The notes under the pieces were generated by a model. That model ran no database searches and was not told where the DNA came from. It saw nothing but the letters and a program-made list of their open reading frames with translations. The translations under genes were made by a program, and so were the position numbers. A stretch of 7,594 nt of DNA. It comes from SCTD01 sp046593875 (lineage in GTDB: Bacteria; Actinomycetota; Actinomycetes; Mycobacteriales; SCTD01). Of this stretch, positions 1 through 7,414 are shown piece after piece (positions within the stretch are counted from its first letter, which is position 1; the number at the start of each line of letters is the position of its first letter). The stretch spans positions 1-7,594 of the forward strand of contig JBKJQQ010000217.1 in the NCBI GenBank assembly GCA_046593875.1, read 5' to 3'.

Positions 1-115
1 ACGTGTTACTCACCCGTTCGCCGCTCGAGTACCCCGAAGGGCCTTTCCGCTCGACTTGCATGTGTTAAGCACGCCGCCAGCGTTCGTCCTGAGCCAGGAT
101 CAAACTCTCCGTTAA
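1..115 (-). rRNA. rrs: 16S ribosomal RNA, 5' end (partial, runs off the left edge)
   Basis: Read on the minus strand, this is the start of a bacterial small-subunit rRNA. The universal AGAGTTTGATCCTGGCTCAG segment lies at 108 to 89. It is followed by the conserved GACGAACGCTGGCGGCG stretch, then the ACATGCAAGTCGAGCG segment, and GAACGGGTGAGTAACACGT at the window edge. Only helices of the 5' domain up to about E. coli position 120 are present. The mature 5' end is placed about seven bases before AGAGTTTG by analogy with E. coli, so the exact boundary is uncertain by a few bases. The V1 loop (around 25 to 55) is of high-GC actinobacterial type. The rest of the rRNA operon lies outside the window. 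Confidence 0.97.
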
Positions 116-123
116 TGAATAGC

Positions 124-151
124 GGCCCCACCGCTTTGAGGTGACGGGGCC
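124..151 (-). other. GC-rich hairpin immediately upstream of the 16S 5' end
   Basis: The minus strand reads GGCCC, CGT (bulge), CACC, a 7-base loop, GGTG, GGGCC, giving a 9-bp stem with a 3-base bulge. It ends only about nine bases from the predicted mature 16S end. No T-run follows, so it is more likely a leader or processing structure than a terminator. Confidence 0.5.
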
Positions 152-160
152 AGAGAGTCG

Positions 161-183
161 CTGCCTCCCTGGAGGAGGTCAGC
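161..183 (-). other. Leader hairpin
   Basis: The minus strand has CTG-A-CCTCC, a short loop, then GGAGG-CAG, which can pair as a stem with one bulged A. It lies about 45 bases upstream of the mature 16S end. A processing or folding role is inference. Confidence 0.4.
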
Positions 184-286
184 TGTTGGTCCTGACGATC
201 AGACTCAACTAGCAAATTGCAGTTGTCCTGTCTCGCCAGATCCGGCCGAGGTGCAGCACGCCCCCGAACGGGAACGCCTGTCGACT

Positions 287-319
287 CGTGCCGGACATAT
301 GGCACTGACTTTCGGCACG
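287..319 (-). other. Leader hairpin just after the boxA-like motif
   Basis: Inverted repeat CGTGCCG / CGGCACG (319-313 with 293-287) gives a 7-bp perfect stem with a 19-base loop, directly downstream of the TTGAGAACTCAA motif on the transcript. Probably part of the folded pre-16S leader. Confidence 0.5.
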
Positions 320-339
320 CTGTTGAGTTCTCAAGGAAC
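320..339 (-). promoter_or_regulatory. Conserved rRNA leader motif (boxA-like antitermination/processing element)
   Basis: The minus strand reads GTTCCTTGAGAACTCAACAG. The TTGAGAACTCAA core (334-323) is itself a near-palindrome. The same core is known in actinobacterial rRNA leaders and 16S-23S spacers, where it is linked to NusB/boxA antitermination and pre-rRNA processing. The assignment rests on recognising this motif and on its position downstream of P2 and upstream of 16S. Confidence 0.7.
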
Positions 340-388
340 GAACGCTCACCGGTCTCGACCTCGCGGTCGTTCTCGGGGCAACTCGCCT

Positions 389-418
389 AATCTAGCGGCG
401 GGCTCTTCGTCGTGTCAA
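389..418 (-). promoter_or_regulatory. rRNA promoter P2 (proximal)
   Basis: On the minus strand a perfect consensus -35 box TTGACA (418-413) is followed after 18 bases by a -10 box TAGATT (394-389). The predicted start is near 382, giving a leader of roughly 265 bases before mature 16S. The sequence just after the -10 box (AGGCGAG) is moderately GC-rich, as in growth-rate-controlled rRNA promoters; that regulatory reading is inference. Confidence 0.75.
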
Positions 419-464
419 ACCTCGCGGTCCGCACCGACGTCCAAGCCCAACCCTCTCCCGCGGA

Positions 465-479
465 CACGGCGTTGCCGTG
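465..479 (-). other. Small hairpin between the two rRNA promoters
   Basis: A perfect inverted repeat CACGGC-AAC-GCCGTG (minus-strand reading) gives a 6-bp stem with a 3-base loop in the leader made from P1 only. There is no following T-run, so it does not look like an intrinsic terminator. Function unknown. Confidence 0.5.
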
Positions 480-560
480 CTGATCCGTCGAGGTGAGTGC
501 CCGCGATCCGTCCGGCAGCGAGTCGAACCGCTGCTGTCCGGTGCTCCGGGGGCGAACATG

Positions 561-589
561 AAGTTACGAGCAGGCGGCCACGGAGTCAA
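561..589 (-). promoter_or_regulatory. rRNA promoter P1 (distal)
   Basis: On the minus strand a -35 box TTGACT (589-584) is separated by exactly 17 bases from a -10 box TAACTT (566-561). Both match the primary-sigma consensus well in otherwise very GC-rich DNA. Transcription would start near 554 and run left through the leader into 16S. It lies about 85 bases beyond the tyrS stop codon. Confidence 0.75.
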
Positions 590-673
590 ATCCCGGGGGC
601 GCCCAGCGGGCGTGGTGAGGGGCACATCCACGCGAACGGCGCGTCTCGTCGCCCATGCGGTCGCGCGCTGGTA

Positions 674-1990
674 TCAGGGCGTCCGCTCGACGACGGCGAC
701 CGTGCGCTTGCCGCGGCGCAGGACCAGGAAGCGGCCGTGCAGCCAATCCTGCTCCTGCGGGACGGCGGCCTCGTCGGTGAGCTTGCGGTTGTTCAGGTAC
801 GCCCCGCCGTCTCGCACCGCCCGCCGCGCGTCGGACTTCGACAGGCCCAGCGTCGTGGCGAGCAGGTCGACCAGCGGCGGGGCCTGCCCCTGCACGGTGG
901 TCGACGGCGCCTCGGCGAGGGCCGCGGCGAGGGTGCCGGCGTCGAGCTCCTCGAGCGCTCCCCCGCCGAACAGGGCGGCGCTGGCGGCCTGGACCCGGGC
1001 GAGCTCGGCGTCGCCGTGGACGAGGGCGGTGAGCGCCTCGGCCAGGGCTTTCTGCGCCGCGCGGGCCTGCGGACGCTCGGCGGTGAGCGCGTCGAGCTCC
1101 TCCACCTGCGCACGCGGCAGGAAGGTGAGCAGGCGCAGGTAGGTGCCGACGTCGCGATCGTCGACGTTGAGCAGGAACTGGTAGAGCGCGTACGGCGAGG
1201 TCATGGCGGGGTCGACCCAGACGCTGCCGCCCCCGGTGCTCTTGCCGAGCTTGCCGCCGGACGCGTCGGTGACCAGCGGGAAGGTGAGCGCGTGGACCGA
1301 CCGCTCGTGGCCCTCGACGCGCCGGATCAGGTCCAGGCCGGCGGTGATGTTGCCCCACTGGTCGTTGCCGCCGATCTGCAGCGCGCATCCGTACCGGCGG
1401 TGCAGCTCGAGGTAGTCGTAGGACTGCAGCAGCATGTAGCTGAACTCGGTGTAGGACAGGCCGCCGGACTCGAGGCGCGCGCTGACCGACTCCTTGGCGA
1501 GCATGGCGTTGATCGAGAAGTGCTTGCCGACGTCGCGCAGGAAGTCGATCGCGCTCATCGGCGCCGTCCAGACGAGGTTGTCGACCAGCAGCGCGCCGGT
1601 CGCCCCGTCGCCGAACTCCAGGAACCGCTCCATCTGCGCGCGGATCCTGGTGACGCGGGCGGCGACGACGTCGGCGGTCATGAGGACCCGCTCGGCCGAG
1701 CGGCCGGACGGGTCGCCGATGAAGCCGGTCGCGCCACCGGCCAGGGCGATCGGGCGGTGGCCGGCGAGCTGGAAGCGGCGCAGCGCGAACAGCGGCACCA
1801 GGTTGCCCAGGTGCAGGCTCTCCGCGGTCGGGTCGAAGCCGGCGTACAGCGTGAGCGGACCGGCGACGAGGTCGCGGCGCAGCGCCGCCTCGTCGGTGGT
1901 CTGGGCCACGAGGCCGCGCCAGGCGAGGTCGTCGAGGACGGCGGCGCCGCCGGCGGTGTCGGCTGAGGAACGGGGGCGAGCGCTGGTCAC
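674..1990 (-). CDS. tyrS: Tyrosyl-tRNA synthetase
   Basis: Charges tRNA-Tyr with tyrosine in the cytoplasm (class I aminoacyl-tRNA synthetase). The product is 438 residues, close to the usual bacterial TyrRS length of about 420. The tyrosine-pocket motif LYAGFDPTAESLH leads into the HIGH-type signature HLGN (60-63). GGNDQWGN lies at 207-214, and the KMSKS-type loop is KLGKS (247-251). A C-terminal S4 RNA-binding domain starts near 370 (VDLLATTLGLSKSDARRAVRD region). The open frame extends about 140 codons further upstream, but those residues are low-complexity Arg/Pro/Gly shadow of the neighbouring glycosylase gene. The GTG at 1990 is chosen because a GGGAGGA Shine-Dalgarno sequence (2005-1999) precedes it by nine bases and the protein then begins like other TyrRS. 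It lies 50 bases after the glycosylase gene and upstream of the rRNA promoters. Confidence 0.97.
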   Translation of the reverse strand: MTSARPRSSADTAGGAAVLDDLAWRGLVAQTTDEAALRRDLVAGPLTLYAGFDPTAESLHLGNLVPLFALRRFQLAGHRPIALAGGATGFIGDPSGRSAERVLMTADVVAARVTRIRAQMERFLEFGDGATGALLVDNLVWTAPMSAIDFLRDVGKHFSINAMLAKESVSARLESGGLSYTEFSYMLLQSYDYLELHRRYGCALQIGGNDQWGNITAGLDLIRRVEGHERSVHALTFPLVTDASGGKLGKSTGGGSVWVDPAMTSPYALYQFLLNVDDRDVGTYLRLLTFLPRAQVEELDALTAERPQARAAQKALAEALTALVHGDAELARVQAASAALFGGGALEELDAGTLAAALAEAPSTTVQGQAPPLVDLLATTLGLSKSDARRAVRDGGAYLNNRKLTDEAAVPQEQDWLHGRFLVLRRGKRTVAVVERTP

Positions 1991-1998
1991 GGGGTCGA

Positions 1999-2005
1999 TC
2001 CTCCC
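1999..2005 (-). promoter_or_regulatory. Ribosome binding site of tyrS
   Basis: GGGAGGA on the minus strand, with its GGAGG core nine bases before the GTG at 1990. It decides the tyrS start against the longer upstream open frame. Confidence 0.85.
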
Positions 2006-2040
2006 GTACGGGGGCGAGCGGGTTGTGGTGGGCGCGCGCG

Positions 2041-2631
2041 TCAGGTCGTGCGGCGCGTGCGCGGGACGGCCGGGCGGTACGGCGACACGGTCGGCTCGCC
2101 CTCGATCCAGGAGCGCCACGGGGTCGAGGCGCCGAGGCCGGCGACGCCGACCCGGGGCCCGGCCAGGACGCGTGCCGGGTCGACGGGCTCCCCCGGCTCC
2201 AGCCGCAGCGGGGACGCCGCGTCGAGCAGGTCGGTGCCGCCCAGGGAGCCGTCGACGCCGAGCGCCTTGGTGAGACGGGCCGGGCCGCGGGCGAGGTCGC
2301 GGTCCTTCGCACCGGGGCGGCGGGCCCGGGCGGCGTCCAGGCCCTGCACCACCTCGCCGGCCCGCAGCAGGACGGCCGACGCCGAGCCGTCCGGCCCGGC
2401 GACGACGTTCAGGCACCAGTGCATGCCGTAGGTGAAGTAGACGTAGGCGATCCCGGCGGGACCGAACATGACCTCGGTGCGGGGGGTGCGGCCGCGGAAG
2501 GCGTGCGAGCCAGGGTCGGACTCCCCCGCGTAGGCCTCGACCTCCGTCAGGCGCAGCACCACGTCTCCGTGCACCAGCAGGGCGCCGAGCAGGGTCGGGG
2601 CGACCTGCTCGACGAGGCCGTCCAGGTCCAC
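2041..2631 (-). CDS. 3-methyladenine DNA glycosylase (AAG/Mpg family)
   Basis: Removes alkylated or deaminated purines from DNA by hydrolysing the glycosidic bond, starting base-excision repair. The product is 196 residues, normal for bacterial AAG-family proteins. By comparison with human AAG, EVEAY (30-34) carries the catalytic Glu (E32) and the Tyr that intercalates into DNA (Y34). GSHAFRGRTPR (41-51) supplies the active-site His (H43). YVYFTYGMHWCLNVV (63-77) is the family core with N75, and AVLLRAGE (86-93) follows with the conserved Arg (R90). The start is a GTG one base after the argH TGA (TGA-C-GTG). There is no clear Shine-Dalgarno sequence, so translation is probably coupled to argH. 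Association with tyrS is also known in mycobacteria. No functional tie to arginine synthesis is apparent. Confidence 0.93.
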   Translation of the reverse strand: MDLDGLVEQVAPTLLGALLVHGDVVLRLTEVEAYAGESDPGSHAFRGRTPRTEVMFGPAGIAYVYFTYGMHWCLNVVAGPDGSASAVLLRAGEVVQGLDAARARRPGAKDRDLARGPARLTKALGVDGSLGGTDLLDAASPLRLEPGEPVDPARVLAGPRVGVAGLGASTPWRSWIEGEPTVSPYRPAVPRTRRTT

Positions 2632-2632
2632 G

Positions 2633-4060
2633 TCAGTCGGGGGTGCCGGCCGCCCACCGGCGCTGGGCCGCGACCTCGAGGACGACGGCGTCGAGCTGCT
2701 CCTGGACGCGCACGGGGGCGGTGCCGCCGTGGCCGTCGCGCGCCGCGATCGCCCCTCGTACGTCCAGGACGGTCCGGACGTCGGGGGTCAGGTGCGGCGA
2801 GACGTGCGCGAGCTCGTCGTCGCTGACCTCGTGCAGCTCCTTGCCGTTGACGGTGCACCAGACGACGAGGTGGCCGACCGCCTCGTGGGCGTCGCGGAAG
2901 GCGACGCCGTTCTTGACGAGCAGCTCGGCGACGTCGGTCGCAAGGGCGAAGCCGGTCGGTGCAGAGGCCTCGAGGACGTCGGCGTGGACGGTCATCGTGG
3001 CGATCATCCCGGCCATCGCGGGCAGGACGAGCAGCAGCGTCTCGACGGCGTCGAAGCAGGGCTCCTGCGCCTCCTGCATGTCCCGGTCGTAGGTCAGCGG
3101 CAGGCCCTTGAGCATCGCGAGCGCGCCGGTGACGTGGCCGATGAGCCGGCCGGCCTTGCCGCGGGCGAGCTCGGCGATGTCGGGGTTCTTCTTCTGCGGC
3201 ATGATCGAGCTGCCGGTCGAGAAGGCGTCGTCGAGGGTGACCCAGCCGAACTCCGTGGAGTTCCAGAGGACCACCTCCTCCCCCAGTCGGGACAGGTGGA
3301 CGCCGAGCAGCGCGGCGACGAAGAGGAACTCGGCGACGAAGTCGCGGTCGGACACGGCGTCCATCGAGTTGGGCGCAGCCGAGCCGAAGCCGAGCTCCTC
3401 CGCGGTGGAGATGGGATCGACCGGCAGCGAGGAGCCGGCCAGCGCACCGGAGCCGAGCGGGCTGACCGACGCCCGCAGATCCCAGTCCACGAGGCGGGCG
3501 ACGTCGCGCGAGAAGGCCTGCACGTGCGCCAGCAGCTGGTGCGCGAACAGGACCGGCTGGGCGTGCTGCAGGTGGGTCATCCCGGGAGCGGGCGTGTCCA
3601 TGTGCTGCACCGCCTGGTCGACCAGCGCCTGCTCGAGGTCGGCCAGCCGGTCGATCACGAGGCGCGCGTGGTCGCGGAGGTAGAGGCGCAGGTCGGTGGC
3701 GACCTGGTCGTTGCGCGAGCGGCCGGCGCGCAGCTTGCCGCCGAGCGCGCCGAGCTTCTCGAGCAGGCCGCGCTCGAGCGCCGTGTGGACGTCCTCGTCC
3801 TCGACCCGCGGGCGGAACGACCCGTCCGCCACCTCGGTCCGCAGGTCGTCCAGCGCGTCGAGCATCCGACCGAGCTCGTCGTCGGACAGCAGCCCGGCGC
3901 GGTGCAGGACGCGGGCGTGCGCCTTGGAGGCGAGCAGGTCGTACGGCGCGAGGCGCCAGTCGAAGTGGACGCTGACGGACAGCCGCGCGAGGGCCTCGGC
4001 GGGGCCGCCCTCGAAGCGGCCGCCCCACAGGGAGGTGCGGTCGGAGGGGGTGGTGGTCAC
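2633..4060 (-). CDS. argH: Argininosuccinate lyase
   Basis: Catalyses the last step of arginine synthesis, splitting argininosuccinate into arginine and fumarate; cytoplasmic homotetramer of the aspartase/fumarase superfamily. With the start used here it has 475 residues, typical length. LWGGRF (11-16) is the conserved N-terminal motif. SRNDQV (115-120) and THLQHAQP (162-169, with the conserved His) follow. The superfamily signature GSSIMPQKKNP (283-293) carries the catalytic Ser in the mobile loop. The start is uncertain: GTG at 4060 puts LWGGRF near the N-terminus as in other ArgH proteins, while an in-frame GTG at 4087 would overlap the argG stop as GTGA and add nine residues. Neither has a clear Shine-Dalgarno sequence. 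All signature residues are intact. Confidence 0.96.
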   Translation of the reverse strand: MTTTPSDRTSLWGGRFEGGPAEALARLSVSVHFDWRLAPYDLLASKAHARVLHRAGLLSDDELGRMLDALDDLRTEVADGSFRPRVEDEDVHTALERGLLEKLGALGGKLRAGRSRNDQVATDLRLYLRDHARLVIDRLADLEQALVDQAVQHMDTPAPGMTHLQHAQPVLFAHQLLAHVQAFSRDVARLVDWDLRASVSPLGSGALAGSSLPVDPISTAEELGFGSAAPNSMDAVSDRDFVAEFLFVAALLGVHLSRLGEEVVLWNSTEFGWVTLDDAFSTGSSIMPQKKNPDIAELARGKAGRLIGHVTGALAMLKGLPLTYDRDMQEAQEPCFDAVETLLLVLPAMAGMIATMTVHADVLEASAPTGFALATDVAELLVKNGVAFRDAHEAVGHLVVWCTVNGKELHEVSDDELAHVSPHLTPDVRTVLDVRGAIAARDGHGGTAPVRVQEQLDAVVLEVAAQRRWAAGTPD

Positions 4061-4083
4061 CGGAGCAGTCTGCCCGGTGGGGC

Positions 4084-5285
<1,202 letters not shown>

Positions 5286-5289
<4 letters not shown>

Positions 5290-5804
5290 TCTGGTCCTCC
5301 TAGGGTTCGGCCCTCGGCCAGGCGCAGGAGGCGCTCGGCGAGGGCGGTGCACGCCGCGGTGGGCGGCGTGCGGGTGACGAGCAGGACGGTGTCGTCGCCG
5401 GCGACGGTGCCGGCGACCTCGGGCAGGCCCGCGCGGTCGAGCGCGGAGCCGAGCAGGTGGGCGCCGCCGGGGGGCGTGCGCAGGACGACCGTGTCGCCGG
5501 TCGCCTCGGCGGAGACGAGCAGCTCCTCCAGCAGCCGGCCGAGCCGGGCGTCGACCGCCTCGGCGGTGCCGCCGCGGGGGGCGTTCTCCTGCGGCACGAC
5601 GTAGGCCATGCCCTTGGCGGTCCGGGTCTTGACCGCGCCGAGGTCGTCGAGGTCGCGGCTGACGGTGGCCTGCGTGACGGCGACGCCGTCGGCGGCCAGC
5701 AGCCGGCCGAGCTCGGTCTGGCTGGGGACCGCCTGGTGCTCGAGCAGCTCGACGATGCGCGCCTGCCGGGCCGCCTTGGTGAGCGGGGCGAGGGACGTCG
5801 TCAT
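5286..5804 (-). CDS. argR: Arginine repressor ArgR
   Basis: Arginine-sensing transcription factor that represses arginine synthesis genes, acting as a hexamer with arginine as co-repressor. The product is 172 residues, the family's usual size. The N-terminal winged-helix domain covers about 10-75. It includes SQTELGRLLAADG and the recognition segment VTQATVSRDLDDLG (43-56), with the conserved SR that contacts operator DNA. The C-terminal oligomerisation and arginine-binding domain covers about 85-165, with GTVAGDDT (132-139) supplying the paired Asp that bind arginine. It lies in the arg operon as usual in Actinobacteria, so it should control its own transcript. Start ATG at 5804, 16 bases after the response-regulator gene, with only a weak ribosome binding site. 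I found no convincing ARG box; the operator is expected upstream of argC, outside the window. Confidence 0.96.
5296..5301 (-). promoter_or_regulatory. Ribosome binding site of argG
   Basis: Perfect AGGAGG on the minus strand, six bases before the GTG at 5289 and lying inside the last codons of argR. It is the strongest Shine-Dalgarno sequence in the arg cluster and fixes the argG start. Confidence 0.9.
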
Positions 5805-5820
5805 GCTGCTCGGGGGGACA

Positions 5821-6195
5821 TCAGGCTCCTGGGCCGCCGACGACCTCGCCGACGCGGGCGAGCAGCTCGCCGACCGCGAAGGGCTTGAGGAACACGTTGT
5901 CGTCGCCGAGCAGCGTGCGCATGCCCGGGACGGCGTCGACCTTGCCGGTCACCACGATGACCGGGATCTCGGCCAGCTCGGGGTCGTCGCGCATCTCCTC
6001 GAGCACCCGGACGCCGCCGAGGTCCGGCATCATCAGGTCGAGCAGCACGAGGGCGGGCGGGGACGACGTCGCCTTGACCAGGCCGGCCAGACCGTCCGAC
6101 GCGGTCACCACGTCGTAGCCCTCCGCGGACAGCAGCGTCTGCAGCAGACCGCGCACGCTGGGGTCGTCCTCGACCACGAGGATCTTCACGCTCAC
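5821..6195 (-). CDS. Stand-alone receiver-domain response regulator (CheY-like)
   Basis: A single phosphorylation-receiver domain of 124 residues with no output domain. KILVVEDD (4-11) supplies the acidic pair D10/D11. LLDLMMPD (51-58) holds the phospho-acceptor D53. VVTG (81-84) gives the conserved T83, and FLKPF (102-106) the conserved K104, so the phosphorylation site is complete. The position three residues before that Lys, usually Tyr or Phe (CheY Y106), is Val here. The T83-K104 interval is one residue shorter than in CheY. GTG at 6195 is chosen because GGGAG (6207-6203) precedes it by seven bases and only a few residues then come before strand one. Gaps of 16 bases on each side, to argD and argR, put it inside the arg operon, in the slot where argF normally lies. 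Its partner kinase and target are unknown. Confidence 0.92.
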   Translation of the reverse strand: MSVKILVVEDDPSVRGLLQTLLSAEGYDVVTASDGLAGLVKATSSPPALVLLDLMMPDLGGVRVLEEMRDDPELAEIPVIVVTGKVDAVPGMRTLLGDDNVFLKPFAVGELLARVGEVVGGPGA

Positions 6196-6202
6196 TTGGC
6201 CA

Positions 6203-6207
6203 CTCCC
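6203..6207 (-). promoter_or_regulatory. Ribosome binding site of the response regulator
   Basis: GGGAG on the minus strand, seven bases before GTG at 6195 and within the short argD-to-regulator gap. It favours this start over the in-frame upstream extension that would run into the argD end. Confidence 0.7.
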
Positions 6208-6211
6208 AGGG

Positions 6212-7414
6212 TCAGCATGGCGCGACCCTATCGGCGGACAGCGCACCCGGGAGCGCCGCCACGAAAGCGTCGAGCTGCGCGGCCGTGACCACGAGCGGAG
6301 GGGCCAGTCGCAGCACGTCGGGCGCGGCGGCGTTGACGAGGAAGCCGGCCTCCCGCAGGGCCTGCTCGGCGGCGGCGGCGACGGGGCGCGTGAGCACGAT
6401 GCCGACCCACAGCCCGAGGCCGCGCACCTCGGCGATCAGCGCGTGGTCCAGGTCGGCCAGCGCGCGCCGCAGGTGGTCACCGAGCTTGACGGAGGCGTCC
6501 AGCAGGCCGTCCTCCTCGACGGTGCGCAGGACGGCCAGCGCTGCCGCGCAGGCGATCGGGTTGCCGCCGAACGTCGTGCCGTGGTCGCCCTTGCGCAGCG
6601 CCGTGGCGGCCCGGCCGTTGGCGACGACCGCACCGATCGGCAGCCCCCCGCCGAGGGCCTTGGCCAGGGTCACGACGTCGGCGGTGACCGACGGCGCGAG
6701 AACGCTGCTCGTGAGCCAGGCGCCGACCCGGCCGACACCGCCCTGCACCTCGTCGAGGTGGAGCAGCGCACCGTGCGCGTCGCACGCGGCCCGGGCGGCC
6801 TCGAGGAAGCCGCCCGGCGGGACGACGACGCCGGCCTCGCCGAGGACAGGTTCGAGCACCACGGACGCGGTCTGCTCGTGGACGGCTGCGGTGAGGGCGT
6901 CGACGTCGCCGTACGGCACGAAGACGACCGGGCCGGGCAGCGGGGCGAAGGGCGCGCGCTTGGCGGACTGACCGGTGATGGCGAGCGCGCCGAGCGTGCG
7001 GCCGTGGAAGGCGCCCTCGCAGGCGACCCAGCCACCGCCGGGGCGGAGTCGGCGGGAGAGCTTGAGGGCGGCCTCGTTGGCCTCGGCGCCGGAGTTGGTG
7101 AACAGCACCCGGCTGTCCGCGCCGGCTCCGACGATCTCCTTGAGGCGCTCGGCGAGCTCGATGCCCGGCGCGTGCGCAGCGAGGTTGCTGGTGTGGCCGA
7201 GGGTCGCGACCTGCTTCGTGACGGCCTCGACCACGGCGGGGTGGGCGTGGCCGAGCAGGTTGACCGCGATGCCGCCGAGCAGGTCGACGTAGGTCTTGCC
7301 GTCCACGTCGGTGACGGTGGCGCCGCTGCCGCTGGCGAGCACGACCGGCGGGGTGCCGTAGTTGGCCATCAGGGCGTCGTCCCAGCGGTCCTGCCACTGC
7401 TGCGTGCTGCTCAT
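6212..7414 (-). CDS. argD: Acetylornithine aminotransferase
   Basis: PLP-dependent class III aminotransferase that converts N-acetylglutamate semialdehyde to N-acetylornithine using glutamate. The product is 400 residues, normal length. NSGAEANEAALKL (107-119) binds the cofactor phosphate, and GAFHGRT (134-140) stacks on the PLP ring. LDEVQ (220-224) holds D221, which contacts the pyridine nitrogen. TLAKALGGG (249-257) holds the Schiff-base Lys K252, and HGTTFGGNPIACAAA (278-292) and the C-terminal VNAAAPDVLRLAPPL (360-374) are typical of ArgD. A small departure is DEVQGGVGR where most ArgD have DEVQTGxGR. The ATG at 7414 overlaps the argB stop as ATGA (7414-7411), so translation is probably coupled; no Shine-Dalgarno sequence is visible. 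The next gene starts 16 bases after the stop. Confidence 0.97.
   Translation of the reverse strand: MSSTQQWQDRWDDALMANYGTPPVVLASGSGATVTDVDGKTYVDLLGGIAVNLLGHAHPAVVEAVTKQVATLGHTSNLAAHAPGIELAERLKEIVGAGADSRVLFTNSGAEANEAALKLSRRLRPGGGWVACEGAFHGRTLGALAITGQSAKRAPFAPLPGPVVFVPYGDVDALTAAVHEQTASVVLEPVLGEAGVVVPPGGFLEAARAACDAHGALLHLDEVQGGVGRVGAWLTSSVLAPSVTADVVTLAKALGGGLPIGAVVANGRAATALRKGDHGTTFGGNPIACAAALAVLRTVEEDGLLDASVKLGDHLRRALADLDHALIAEVRGLGLWVGIVLTRPVAAAAEQALREAGFLVNAAAPDVLRLAPPLVVTAAQLDAFVAALPGALSADRVAPC

Larger units (their letters stand above)
116..673 (-). other. rRNA operon promoter and leader region (no protein gene)
   Basis: This stretch of about 560 bases separates tyrS from the 16S gene. It is explained by rRNA control sequences on the minus strand: two promoters (561-589 and 389-418), the conserved antitermination/processing motif (320-339) and several hairpins (124-151, 161-183, 287-319, 465-479). 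Short open frames exist on both strands but match no family I recognise, have no supporting ribosome binding site and cross the rRNA signals, so none is called. No tRNA gene was seen. Confidence 0.85.

Noticed and set aside
600..612. Possible tyrS terminator hairpin (CGCCC-GCT-GGGCG on the minus strand)
   Set aside because: Only a 5-bp stem with a 3-base loop, and no T-run follows; such repeats are common by chance in this GC content.
251..631. Small open frames on both strands in the rRNA leader region
   Set aside because: They cross promoter boxes and leader motifs, have no ribosome binding site and show no recognisable protein features.
497..1966. Long plus-strand open frame of 489 residues, opposite tyrS
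   Set aside because: It lies antisense to a certain tyrS, is rich in repeated Gly/Val/Arg/Glu/Ala without any recognisable motif, and reflects high GC at third positions of the real gene.
1991..2040. Possible T-box or other riboswitch ahead of tyrS
   Set aside because: The gap is only 50 bases, and no T-box sequence or terminator/antiterminator pair is visible.
1991..2416. Upstream N-terminal extension of tyrS
   Set aside because: The extra ~140 residues are Arg/Pro/Gly shadow of the glycosylase gene, and a clear ribosome binding site sits just before the GTG at 1990.
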